In this document: in pieces, positions 1 to 7,812 of the stretch
Layout of the letters: every line of letters starts with the position of its first letter
Position numbering within the stretch: the first letter of the stretch is position 1
Source: a virus
Length of the DNA: 22,041 nucleotides
Reading direction: 5' to 3' (one strand)
IMG/VR virus record: IMGVR_UViG_3300006753_000093
Coordinates: 1-22,041 of that record
Position numbers and translations under genes: made by a program
The notes under the pieces: generated by a model
What the model was told of the DNA's origin: nothing
The model's database searches: none
The model's input: the letters and a program-made list of their open reading frames with translations, nothing else

Positions 1-19
1 GAACATAAACGGGGCATGA
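1..19 (+). CDS. 3' end of an upstream gene (partial)
   Basis: The reading frame entering from the left edge reads N-I-N-G-A and stops at TGA 17-19. That stop overlaps the ATG at 16 as ATGA, the same junction used repeatedly elsewhere in this window. From its position just before a small protein and the portal, the large terminase subunit would be a usual neighbour, but five residues cannot identify it. Confidence 0.35.
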
Positions 20-327
20 TGCATGAAGCTACGATAACTTCATTAGTTAAAAACGTAGCGGATACACTATATAAGCATTACCCCGGACACTTATGGGCTG
101 TTGGCCCTAGCAATGATTATTCAATGCTGGCGATATGGAATGAAGCTCTATCCAATAAGTATGGAATGTGGATAAGAGTTAATGATATTGACCCTGAATA
201 CAGAAATATCATGCGTTGGGCAGGTGAGTTACTTGAGCGGGCTAAAGTTACTAGAGGGGCCGCAAATGAGGACGAACTAGCATCCCTCGAAAGAGATTCT
301 TTAGGCGAAGCGAAGTTCTATGGATAA
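16..327 (+). CDS. Small hypothetical phage protein upstream of portal (103 aa)
   Basis: A soluble, mixed-charge protein of 103 residues with no signal peptide or membrane segment. The N-terminal half is rich in aromatic residues (Tyr, Trp, His at about 18-50), and the C-terminal half looks helical and charged. Two ATG codons lie in tandem at 16 and 19; the first overlaps the stop of the upstream frame, so it is taken as the start. The gene overlaps the portal start by 8 bases, which implies translational coupling in a head operon. I do not recognise the family. Small proteins between terminase and portal in podoviruses may be packaging accessories, but that role is only inferred from position. 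Confidence 0.75.
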   Translation: MMHEATITSLVKNVADTLYKHYPGHLWAVGPSNDYSMLAIWNEALSNKYGMWIRVNDIDPEYRNIMRWAGELLERAKVTRGAANEDELASLERDSLGEAKFYG

Positions 328-2560
328 TGAAGTCCCAATCAATAAAGATACGCTAAAGTCACCGTGGCTTAGACTTGCTGAAGACGCTTACACTTCTTCA
401 ACTTCTTATTTAGATTCAAATTACAGAAGACAGTGGGAAAGGAATTTATCATTATTCCAATCCCAACATCCTTCTGGTTCTAAATACCATACGTCTCAGT
501 ATACGCATAGGTCACGACTTTTCCGTCCTAAAACTAGGTCAGCAATAAGAACTAATGAAGCCGCAGTAGCGGCGGCATTTTTTGCCACTGAAGATGTTGT
601 ATCTGTTTATCCTCAGAATGATTCTGACCCAGAACAAAGGGCATCCGCAATCATATTGAAGCATCTTCTTCAGTATAGATTAACGAAAACTATCCCTTGG
701 TTTCAAACACTTGTAGCGGCCTATCAGGAAGCCTTGGTATTTGGTTCAGTTATTTCGCATCAATACTGGGACTATAAAGAACGGAAGAGCAAGAAAAAGG
801 TTCCCATTAAAGATGCGGAAGGGAATGCTATTTTCAACGAAGATGGAACTGAAGCCGAAGAGTCTGAAGAGGCTGTGGATGTTATAAGCGATGCACCATC
901 CATCAGGTTAGTTGCTTCTGAAAACTTTAGGATAGACCCTGCTTCTGATTGGAATGATCCTATAAATAGTTCTCCGTTCGTGATTGAAATAATTCCGATG
1001 TACCTACAAGATGTTATTGAAAGGATGTCGGAGATTGATCCAAAAACTGAAGAGCCTAAGTGGAAACGATTAACAACTGGCGAACTCATGGAGACGACCA
1101 AGAGAGCCGAGTTTGATTCCACACGGCAGACAAGACAGGGTAACAGACAAGACCCTATATCTGATAGGACAGAAGAAATATCTGACTATACGACTGTATT
1201 TATTCATAAGAATATCATCAGGAAGGATGGCAAAGACTGGTTGTTTTATACGGCTGGCACTAAGTACATGCTTACTGATCCAAAGCCTCTTTTGGATGTT
1301 TACCCTCATCTTAAAGAAAATGAACGCCCTTATGTTATGGGCGGTGCGGTTATCGAGGCACACAAGACTTATCCAAGTTCCTTGGTTGAACTTTCCCAAG
1401 ACCTACAGACAGCCGCAAACGATATTACAAACCAGAGAACAGACAACGTACAACTTGTTCTCAACAAGCGTTACCACATTCGCAGAAGTGCCAATATAGA
1501 TATACACGCCCTAAAGAGAAGCGTACCGGGCGGTTCTGTGATGATGGACGATCCTATGACGGATGTTCAGATCGTTAACACGCCAGATGTAACCGCCAGT
1601 TCTTATGAGGAACAGGACAGGTTAAATGTGGACTTTGATGACATTGCTGGAAACTTCTCTCAGTCAACGGTTCAAACTAACCGCATGATGAATGAGACTG
1701 TAGGTGGCATGGAAATGCTGTCTTCCAATGCAAATTCTATTATTGAATACATGATTAGGACTTTTGCAGAAACTTGGATTGAGCCGGTTCTCATGCAGAT
1801 AGTTCGTTTAGAGCAATATTATGAAACAGATGAGGTGGTTTTGAATGTTGCGGCAAATCGTGCAGAAGAAGAATCGCAAACTGAACCGGGCTTCTTTCAA
1901 AGGTATGGATCAGATGATGATTACTTGCTTCGACATGAAATGACTGTTGGGGTGAACGTGGGTATGGGCGCAACTGATCCAGTTAGAAAGATTGAAAGAC
2001 TTCTATTAGGCATCAGGACTATGGGGGAGATAAATCCTGAAATTATTAGTCTTCTCAATCAACCGGAAATTACCAAGGAAGTGTTTGGCGCACTTGGCTA
2101 TAAGGATTCCAAAAGGTTTATTACCGATCAGCAACCTGCACAACTTGAACAGCTTACTGCACAGGTACAGGAACTCTCTGGTATTGTTCAGCAACTTATG
2201 GAGCAAGGAGCATCGAAAGAACTTGATGTTAAAGGGAGAATTCTTACTGCCCAGATTAAGGCGCAAGCAGATGTTGCTTCCGCGAAAGAAAAGGCTCTTG
2301 GTCAGGTTATGTCTTCAAGGATTTCAGCAGATCAGAAAGATGGTTCAGAGATGCTTAAACAGCAACTTTCCCTTATTGATTCCCGCATAAAAGCAGAGAA
2401 GAATAACATTGCCAAAGGAGAACTACTTCTACAGAAAGAATCTCTCATTCATAAAATGATTATGGATCAGCCCGCTTTGGGAATAGACCCAGAAGGGAAA
2501 AAGATGAGTGAGGTAACTATGAACGATGCATACGGTGATATACCGGGGGCTGAAGGTTGA
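320..2560 (+). CDS. Portal protein (P22-like head-to-tail connector)
   Basis: Forms the dodecameric ring at the capsid vertex through which DNA is packaged and ejected. At 746 aa it is close to the P22 gp1 portal (725 aa). Visible features are an N-terminal helical region with many Arg and aromatic residues (about 30-75), a helix-rich stem (about 110-150), a charged, probably disordered insertion (about 152-190), and the segment around residues 195-210 (IRLVASENFRIDP), which resembles the portal motif where a conserved 'P.DF.iDP' is seen. Residues about 603-713 are strongly heptad-like and rich in Gln, Lys and Glu, consistent with the coiled-coil barrel of P22-type portals. The gene overlaps the preceding one and ends in a TTGA overlap with the following one. 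Size, motif and the scaffold and capsid genes downstream agree. Confidence 0.85.
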   Translation: MDNEVPINKDTLKSPWLRLAEDAYTSSTSYLDSNYRRQWERNLSLFQSQHPSGSKYHTSQYTHRSRLFRPKTRSAIRTNEAAVAAAFFATEDVVSVYPQNDSDPEQRASAIILKHLLQYRLTKTIPWFQTLVAAYQEALVFGSVISHQYWDYKERKSKKKVPIKDAEGNAIFNEDGTEAEESEEAVDVISDAPSIRLVASENFRIDPASDWNDPINSSPFVIEIIPMYLQDVIERMSEIDPKTEEPKWKRLTTGELMETTKRAEFDSTRQTRQGNRQDPISDRTEEISDYTTVFIHKNIIRKDGKDWLFYTAGTKYMLTDPKPLLDVYPHLKENERPYVMGGAVIEAHKTYPSSLVELSQDLQTAANDITNQRTDNVQLVLNKRYHIRRSANIDIHALKRSVPGGSVMMDDPMTDVQIVNTPDVTASSYEEQDRLNVDFDDIAGNFSQSTVQTNRMMNETVGGMEMLSSNANSIIEYMIRTFAETWIEPVLMQIVRLEQYYETDEVVLNVAANRAEEESQTEPGFFQRYGSDDDYLLRHEMTVGVNVGMGATDPVRKIERLLLGIRTMGEINPEIISLLNQPEITKEVFGALGYKDSKRFITDQQPAQLEQLTAQVQELSGIVQQLMEQGASKELDVKGRILTAQIKAQADVASAKEKALGQVMSSRISADQKDGSEMLKQQLSLIDSRIKAEKNNIAKGELLLQKESLIHKMIMDQPALGIDPEGKKMSEVTMNDAYGDIPGAEG

Positions 2561-2781
2561 ATCACTTAAAAGACGTAGGTGAAAATTATTTCAAGCATGG
2601 TCTTACTGCGTTATGGGTTTCAGCTAATTTGTTTTTCCTTTTTGTCGTGTCTTTAATACACGCAATTTTCCCTTTTATTTTTACTAATGAAACGTCCAAC
2701 GGTATTTTTTCTTTAGCTGAACAAATGGAAGAAAGAAAATCTCAAGGTTTGTTACCAACCAAACCTGAAATCACAGATTAA
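2557..2781 (+). CDS. Small membrane protein, DUF6356-like (74 aa, TTG start)
   Basis: The start is TTG at 2557, overlapping the portal stop as TTGA, with a purine-rich CTGAAGG just upstream. An N-terminal amphipathic stretch (MNHLKDVGENYFKHGL) is followed by one hydrophobic segment at about residues 18-42 and the motif HAIFPFIFTNETSNGI. The combination of a short 'Y..H...AL' lead, a membrane segment and 'HA..P.LF..ts' matches my memory of DUF6356, a small uncharacterised family of alphaproteobacteria and marine phages. Function is unknown. Its place between portal and scaffold is odd for a membrane protein; a role in host-membrane association or lysis would be speculation. Confidence 0.7.
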   Translation: MNHLKDVGENYFKHGLTALWVSANLFFLFVVSLIHAIFPFIFTNETSNGIFSLAEQMEERKSQGLLPTKPEITD

Positions 2782-3060
2782 ATGGACGAAGCAGAACTGC
2801 TTATGGCTGAAGTCCGATTGGGTCTTCAGACCAAGGAATTTTTGAATTCCCCACTGGGTAAGTATATTTCTGGGCGAGCTATGAAGTCCAAGGAAGAAGC
2901 ACTTGAGTCTATGATGATTATAGACCCAAACGATACTGAAACCATAAGGGAACTTCAATTCCGAGCTAGGTTGCCTTCTATTGTCTTTATTTGGCTTGAC
3001 GAGGCTATAAACCAAGCAAAACATGCAGAGGAATCTCTGCAAGAAATACAGGAGTCGTAA
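2782..3060 (+). CDS. Small hypothetical head-module protein (92 aa)
   Basis: The ATG directly abuts the preceding TAA with no separate ribosome binding site, so translation is probably coupled. The protein is acidic and appears almost wholly helical, with regularly spaced Leu and Met and a central DPNDTETIRELQFRARL segment. Its stop TAA (3058-3060) overlaps the next start as TAATG. A small helical protein between portal and scaffold is common in marine podoviruses, but I cannot assign a family. An assembly or packaging accessory role is inferred from context only. Confidence 0.72.
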   Translation: MDEAELLMAEVRLGLQTKEFLNSPLGKYISGRAMKSKEEALESMMIIDPNDTETIRELQFRARLPSIVFIWLDEAINQAKHAEESLQEIQES

Positions 3061-4046
3061 TGGACGCTATCCCAAAGGACGTGGACGAAGAACTCAAAGA
3101 AGATGAAGCATTAGAAGAGAAACTATCCAGACATGAATCTGAAATAGAACGAATTGCCGCTAATGTCCAAGAAGGACATGAAAATTTTGACAATGATATT
3201 ACCGGCAAAGAAGAAGAACCAACTGTTACCGAAGAGGAATACCATAACCCTCTACTAAGGAAGGATGACGAGTGGTACGTTAATGCCAAGGTAGATGGTA
3301 AAGAGGTAGAGGTTCCGTGGAATGAAGTTGTTTCACAGTACCAAAAGAAATCTTCTGGTGACAAGAGACTTCAACAGGCCGCAGAAAAGCAACGAGAGTT
3401 GGAGGATTATGAGGCCAAGTTGAATGCATATAGGACTCAATTAGAGTCCCAAACACGCCCGCCATCTACGGACGCGGGTGAATCGCCATCCGACCCGGAC
3501 GCGACTGACGCTCTTTATGAGCAATACCACGATGCCCTCTTTCAAGGTGATGAAACTAAAGCAAGTAAATTGCTGAAGAAGATTCGCACATCAGAAAAGC
3601 CAGCACCTCAAATTGATGTCAAGAATATCATTGAGCGTACAAAGACAGAGATGAGAGAAGAGGAGAAAAAGGCCAGAGAACGGGGTTATGAATCTCGTCG
3701 AAAGCAAGCAGTAGAGATGTTCCATAAGGAATTTCCCGAAGTTGCTCAAGACAAATCATTACTCGCTGTTGCTGACCGTCGTTCTGCTGAACTCTACGCA
3801 GAGAATCCTACCCGTGATCCTTGGGACATCATGCAAGAATGCGCTACATATGCGCGGGAATGGCTGATGCAGTATGTGGATGAACTGGGCGGAAAATCTA
3901 AGGGAGTCACGCGCCAGAAGCGCAAACAGGACATGGATGAGGTTGCGCCTAGGAACGTCAGAGGCCATCTCGGCGAAGACGAGACTCAGCCAACTTATTC
4001 CGACATCATATCGGAGATGAAGAAAGAAAGGGGTCAACCCTCTTAA
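3060..4046 (+). CDS. Putative capsid scaffolding protein
   Basis: Probably directs assembly of the capsid protein into procapsids and is lost on maturation. It has the usual composition: very acidic N-terminus (residues 5-60), a short ordered segment around 71-90 (EWYVNAKVDGKEVEVPWNE), predicted coiled coil at about 100-130, a Pro/Ser/Asp-rich linker at 132-150, a second charged helix at about 185-222, and a basic patch near the C-terminus (about 279-303, with RQKRKQ). Basic C-terminal regions bind coat protein in P22-type scaffolds. It lies immediately before the major capsid gene. AGGAG at 3050-3054 is a good ribosome binding site. No protease catalytic motif is visible, so a separate prohead protease is not apparent. 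Assignment rests on composition and position. Confidence 0.7.
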   Translation: MDAIPKDVDEELKEDEALEEKLSRHESEIERIAANVQEGHENFDNDITGKEEEPTVTEEEYHNPLLRKDDEWYVNAKVDGKEVEVPWNEVVSQYQKKSSGDKRLQQAAEKQRELEDYEAKLNAYRTQLESQTRPPSTDAGESPSDPDATDALYEQYHDALFQGDETKASKLLKKIRTSEKPAPQIDVKNIIERTKTEMREEEKKARERGYESRRKQAVEMFHKEFPEVAQDKSLLAVADRRSAELYAENPTRDPWDIMQECATYAREWLMQYVDELGGKSKGVTRQKRKQDMDEVAPRNVRGHLGEDETQPTYSDIISEMKKERGQPS

Positions 4047-4084
4047 TCTCCGCACTTTAACAATCTGTAAAGGAGAAACAGCTA

Positions 4085-5056
4085 ATGGCTGGACAGGTAT
4101 GGGGAACAAGTTCCCTAGGTGGGTACATGTACTCACTAAACTTATCCAAGGAACTGCGTGTTTCTCTGCGACCGATTGTGAAGTTTCGTCAGTTTGCTGA
4201 TGTTAAGGATGCCGCGCATCAAGGTCTTAGCAAGGGTGATACATTCCATTGGAATGTGTATTCAACTGTTGCGACCGGTGGTGCGGCATTAGTCGAAAAT
4301 ACGGCGATTGCTGAAACAAATTTCACGATCACGCAGGGGACAATGACTGTTAACGAGTTTGGTAATAGCGTTCCTTTCACCTCCAAGCTGGATGATCTGT
4401 CTGAGCATCCTGTCAAGGAGATAATTCACAAAGTCCTGAAGGTGGACGCCGCGCAGGTGTTAGATGGTTTGGTTGCAGATCAAATCGACACATGTAAGTT
4501 GCGTGTTGTAGCAGAAACATCAACCTCTGCTGTAACGCTAACTACTGATGGCACTGCAACGCTTACCAATACCATTGCGTTGGGCAAGGATCATATCAAA
4601 TCTATTGTTGATATTATGAAAGAGAGAAATATTCCATCCTATGAAGGTGACGATTATTTCTGCCTTGCATGGCCTACCACTTTCCGTACCCTAAAGAACA
4701 ACCTAGAATCGATCAATCAGTATGTCGAAACTGGTTTCCAGATGATCCGTAATGGTGAAACTGGTCGTTACGAAGGTGTACGTTTTGTCGAACAGACGTA
4801 TCGTGCCAAAGGTGGCTCTGCCACTGGTATGGGTACACCTGCCGGTGCATGGGCAGGAGGATTGTCCGATTGGGCTATTTTCTTTGGTTCTGATACCGTT
4901 GCCGAGGCTGTTGCGATTCCTGAAGAGATTCGGGGCAAAATCCCAACGGACTACGGACGTTCGAGAGGTATCGCTTGGTACTACTTAGGTGGTGCTGGTC
5001 TTATTCACACTACTGCCGCAGAATCCCGCGTTGTTATGTGGGATTCCAAGGCTTAG
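4085..5056 (+). CDS. Major capsid protein
   Basis: A 323-aa protein with the hallmark N-terminus of a widespread podovirus coat family: LGGYMYSLNLSKELR (11-25), an Arg/Phe segment KFRQFAD (33-39), KGDTFHWNVYS (50-60), then EFGNSVPFTSKLDDLSEHPV (91-110). Later parts include a D-T-alternating beta region (about 150-165) and a Gly/Ala-rich C-terminal domain. It resembles the HK97-fold coat proteins annotated as N4-gp56 or P22-like in marine phages. The ribosome binding site is the strongest in the region (AAAGGAG at about 4070-4076), as expected for the most abundant virion protein. It follows the scaffold gene after a 38-base gap and is cotranscribed with a 57-aa gene up to the terminator at 5254-5280. 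Confidence 0.85.
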   Translation: MAGQVWGTSSLGGYMYSLNLSKELRVSLRPIVKFRQFADVKDAAHQGLSKGDTFHWNVYSTVATGGAALVENTAIAETNFTITQGTMTVNEFGNSVPFTSKLDDLSEHPVKEIIHKVLKVDAAQVLDGLVADQIDTCKLRVVAETSTSAVTLTTDGTATLTNTIALGKDHIKSIVDIMKERNIPSYEGDDYFCLAWPTTFRTLKNNLESINQYVETGFQMIRNGETGRYEGVRFVEQTYRAKGGSATGMGTPAGAWAGGLSDWAIFFGSDTVAEAVAIPEEIRGKIPTDYGRSRGIAWYYLGGAGLIHTTAAESRVVMWDSKA

Positions 5057-5067
5057 AGGAGGCTTAT

Positions 5068-5241
5068 ATGGCACAGTCAACTCAAGGTGTGGGCGTAAAA
5101 TCGGGTCTTTCTGATCAACAGAAGATCACTTCGTCCCTGAAGGATTTGGGTCTTGCCTCTTCTGGCAAGAATCAGGTTCCTATGGGAACTGGTGTTCCTT
5201 CTAAAGCCCCTAACGGGACTACGCTAGACCCAAAGCATTAA
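5068..5241 (+). CDS. Small hypothetical protein after the capsid gene (57 aa)
   Basis: The start is ATG 5068, chosen because AGAGGAGG at 5055-5062 is a near-perfect ribosome binding site. The frame is open further upstream, but that part lies inside the capsid gene and is spurious. The 57-aa product is rich in Gly, Ser, Lys and Gln, has no membrane segment, and looks flexible. It lies between the capsid gene and a strong terminator, so it should be made at high level. A capsid decoration or cement protein is possible from position and expression, but nothing in the sequence proves it. Confidence 0.7.
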   Translation: MAQSTQGVGVKSGLSDQQKITSSLKDLGLASSGKNQVPMGTGVPSKAPNGTTLDPKH

Positions 5242-5253
5242 CCACAACAGGGG

Positions 5254-5280
5254 AAGGGGGCTTCGGCCCCCTTTTTCTTT
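5254..5280 (+). terminator. Intrinsic terminator after the head operon
   Basis: AAGGGGGC (5254-5261), TTCG tetraloop (5262-5265), GCCCCCTT (5266-5273), followed by a T-rich tract up to 5280. An 8-bp stem capped by the very stable UUCG-type loop is a textbook rho-independent terminator. It sits 13 bases after a stop codon and separates the head genes from the tail genes. Confidence 0.93.
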
Positions 5281-5291
5281 GGTAAGGAATT

Positions 5292-5534
5292 ATGGCACAT
5301 AAAAATTTATCGCAGTCGCCACTGCCAGAAATGAAAGAAGTCGATACTTGGCAGGGTGTTGCTGATATTGACAAATCTGATATCGCTTGTCGATACGGTG
5401 AAGACAATACGGCGCATCACGTCGAAGGTGATGAGTGGGTAACCGGTGCAGTTGCACCACAGGATATGCATTCCCCTACTCATATGCGTTGGACATGGCC
5501 TACCCGCGCTATCCCTATTCGCTTCGGTAGATAA
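5292..5534 (+). CDS. Hypothetical protein (80 aa)
   Basis: First gene after the terminator, starting at ATG 5292 with TAAGGA just upstream. The product has many Asp, His, Trp and Pro, no hydrophobic segment, and a C-terminal half with MRWTWPTRAIPIRFGR. I do not recognise it. It ends two bases before the 400-aa gene, so the two are probably translated together. A minor virion or completion protein is plausible from position alone. Confidence 0.65.
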   Translation: MAHKNLSQSPLPEMKEVDTWQGVADIDKSDIACRYGEDNTAHHVEGDEWVTGAVAPQDMHSPTHMRWTWPTRAIPIRFGR

Positions 5535-5536
5535 TC

Positions 5537-6739
5537 ATGGGTACAGTCACCATCAATGGCATTGAATATATAACTGAAGACGAAAAGCAGCATGGCTTTC
5601 ACGCTAAAGATTATAAGGTAAGAACTGCTAGAGATGTCCTTCGTGATATGGGTGTCAAGGACAGGGCTGGTAGAACTGCGGATAAAGCTGACTTTGATTA
5701 CGAACGGGACAAAATAGCAGAAAAAATACTTGGGCCGATGCCCAATTATGATCTTGATAAACCATTCCCCGGTAAAGGTCAGTTTGATGAGTCTAGGGGG
5801 TATAACCTGCGTGGTTCTGATGTAAATAACTATAGTTATTACGACAATAATCGCAAAAAGGTTATCAAGTTAGTAGAAGCCAAGACTGATGATGAAGTTG
5901 TTACTGACTCAAGGGAAGATGCGAGAACTACTGTTACACCACGTCAGGAGGCGGATACTACTGCTACTGAATCAAGTACGGAAGCGGTTGCTACTGATGA
6001 AGTAGTTACTACTGCGGCAGTCGATGAAGCCGTTACTGAGAAGGAGGCTCAAGAAGATAAACCTTTTCACGGAACTCAATTGGCGGAAGATTCAGAAGAT
6101 AAATCTTCTGATTATAGGATTGTTACCCAGCTTGACAAAGAGTATGAGGATGTTTATTCAGACGATTCAGCCCCTACGCCAAGAGAACAGGAATGGATTG
6201 ATTATGATGCCAAGGTGAAAGCGTATCTTTCTAACGAAGACGCGGTTTCCGATGTTCGGTTCAGTGATAGTAAGAGTTTTGGCGAAGAAGAAGCAAAAAT
6301 TATACCCATACCGCCCAATGAAACAGACGCGGAAATGGTAGAACGTTTATCCCGTAGATGGAAGGGGGTAGCCAAGTGGTGGAATACACCCCAGTCGAAA
6401 CTCGTATCTGGGGATTACAACCTTGTTTGGAACAAAGATGGAACTAGTCTTGATAGAGAAATAACAGACGAGGGTGCTTTTAGTAGAGTAATGTCAGGTA
6501 CTGCTACTGAAGAAGATTTTAATGCATTGATTGATTGGGGAGGAAAAGAGAGTCCTCCGTGGGGCAATGTATATTTTTCAAAATCAGATATAAGCAGACT
6601 AGAAAAAATGCGCGACAGTCGATTCTTTCAGCGCACCAATCGTCCGAAAATAGAAACTGAAAATAATTCACAAGCATCAAGAAATGTTCGCAGGGCGGAG
6701 TCTTTACTTGATACCGCTGTGGGAATGCTTCTATCGTAA
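5537..6739 (+). CDS. Hypothetical acidic protein (400 aa), possible virion component
   Basis: Three parts are visible. Residues 1-115 are charged and tyrosine-rich, starting with a beta-like GTVTINGIEYITED. Residues about 115-175 are a low-complexity stretch of Asp, Glu, Thr, Val and Ala with repeated DEVVT-type motifs, probably disordered. Residues about 255-350 look like a compact domain with many Trp (RRWKGVAKWWNTPQSK and WGGKESPPWGNVYF). I do not recognise the family. The gene stops at TAA 6737-6739, inside or just after the likely start of the glycosyltransferase-like gene, so the two may be coupled. Head-completion, minor capsid and host-modifying roles are all open. Confidence 0.65.
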   Translation: MGTVTINGIEYITEDEKQHGFHAKDYKVRTARDVLRDMGVKDRAGRTADKADFDYERDKIAEKILGPMPNYDLDKPFPGKGQFDESRGYNLRGSDVNNYSYYDNNRKKVIKLVEAKTDDEVVTDSREDARTTVTPRQEADTTATESSTEAVATDEVVTTAAVDEAVTEKEAQEDKPFHGTQLAEDSEDKSSDYRIVTQLDKEYEDVYSDDSAPTPREQEWIDYDAKVKAYLSNEDAVSDVRFSDSKSFGEEEAKIIPIPPNETDAEMVERLSRRWKGVAKWWNTPQSKLVSGDYNLVWNKDGTSLDREITDEGAFSRVMSGTATEEDFNALIDWGGKESPPWGNVYFSKSDISRLEKMRDSRFFQRTNRPKIETENNSQASRNVRRAESLLDTAVGMLLS

Positions 6740-7812
6740 AAAAAATAGTCGTCCCAAATATACCTTGGGGCGAGTTAACTGATAATGACCTTGGCGGGGT
6801 AAGAGAAAATACAGTTGGCCTAGTCAGGTATGGTGGATTCGGTGATGCCCTACAGATAAGTTCTATCTTTCCACTGTTGAAAGAGAAGGGTAAGAGGGTA
6901 TGCGTTAACGTCACTGAGAGAAGTTACGAAATACTTAGAAATGACCCTAATATAGATGAATTTCTTATTCAAAAAACAGATCAAATTCCTGTAGAAGAAT
7001 TGGGCCAATATTGGGAACGTCTTGGGAAACTCTTTGATCAGTTCACCAATCTTGGGGGCATTATTGAGCAGGGGCTTCTCTGCTTAGAGGGTCAGGATAT
7101 CTATACTGCACCCCATGAAGAACGACACGCATTACTGAATAAGAATTACTCAGAACTACTTCACAGTACGGCTGAAGTTGACCATATATTCAAGGTTAAT
7201 TTTTATCCTTCCAAGTCTGAAAGAAAGTGGGTAAAGGTTCAACGTAAGAAGATGAAGCTAACGGCTAATAATTACGTTGTAATGATTACTCTTTCTGGAT
7301 CATCCGTACATAAAGCCTATCCATACATGGATAGTGTTATTGCAAAGTTGTTATTAAAGTACCCTTCAGTACGCATAGTTATGGTGGGTGATGAAGTATG
7401 TCAGATTCTTGAGAGAGGATGGGAACAAGAACCACGAATATTTATGCGTAGCGGTAAATGGAATATTAGAAAAACATTAGCGTTTGCACAACAGGTTGAT
7501 TTAGTTCTTGGGCCTGAAACTGGGGTACTTAATGCGGTGAGTTCTGATGACGTGGCAAAAATATGTCTTCTTAGTCACTCATCAATTGAAAATTTAACAA
7601 AGCATTGGACTAATACTACTTCTTTATATCCAAACAATGTTTCTTGTTATCCATGTCATATGATGCATTTTGGTTTCAAGAGTTGTAATAGGGATAATGA
7701 AACGGGAGGCGCAATGTGCGCCGCGAAAATAAACCCAGAGGATGTAGTGTTAGCTGTTCAACATCATAGGAAATTGAAGTATGACGTTTCTGGAACTCTG
7801 TCAAACAGTTAG
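6733..7812 (+). CDS. Glycosyltransferase family 9 (heptosyltransferase-like) protein, non-canonical start
   Basis: Probably transfers a sugar from a nucleotide donor in the manner of ADP-heptose:LPS heptosyltransferases. The N-terminal Rossmann-type domain carries VRYGGFGDA (31-39 from the proposed start), the Gly-rich GT9 loop, then SSIFPLLKEKGKRVCVNV. The C-terminal domain has SGSSVHKAYP (188-197), VRIVMVGDE, VDLVLGPETG (255-264, the usual 'D..ig.dtG' donor site), and Cys at 305, 308, 318 and 329 as in some GT9 proteins. The first ATG/GTG/TTG in frame is TTG 6877, which would cut off the Gly-rich loop. The frame is open back to the TGA at 6709-6711, and I favour ATC 6733 (GGGA at 6721-6724), giving 359 aa. 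It overlaps the adaptor gene by 32 bases. It may modify host LPS or a virion glycan. Confidence 0.7.
   Translation: MVKKIVVPNIPWGELTDNDLGGVRENTVGLVRYGGFGDALQISSIFPLLKEKGKRVCVNVTERSYEILRNDPNIDEFLIQKTDQIPVEELGQYWERLGKLFDQFTNLGGIIEQGLLCLEGQDIYTAPHEERHALLNKNYSELLHSTAEVDHIFKVNFYPSKSERKWVKVQRKKMKLTANNYVVMITLSGSSVHKAYPYMDSVIAKLLLKYPSVRIVMVGDEVCQILERGWEQEPRIFMRSGKWNIRKTLAFAQQVDLVLGPETGVLNAVSSDDVAKICLLSHSSIENLTKHWTNTTSLYPNNVSCYPCHMMHFGFKSCNRDNETGGAMCAAKINPEDVVLAVQHHRKLKYDVSGTLSNS

Noticed and set aside
1113-1499. Plus-strand open frame of 128 codons inside the portal gene
   Set aside because: Shadow frame of the portal; no family features, and the portal frame is continuous and conserved in character.
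6519-6914. Minus-strand open frame of 131 codons across the 400-aa and glycosyltransferase genes
   Set aside because: Opposite well-supported + strand coding with recognisable motifs; no ribosome binding site or family features.
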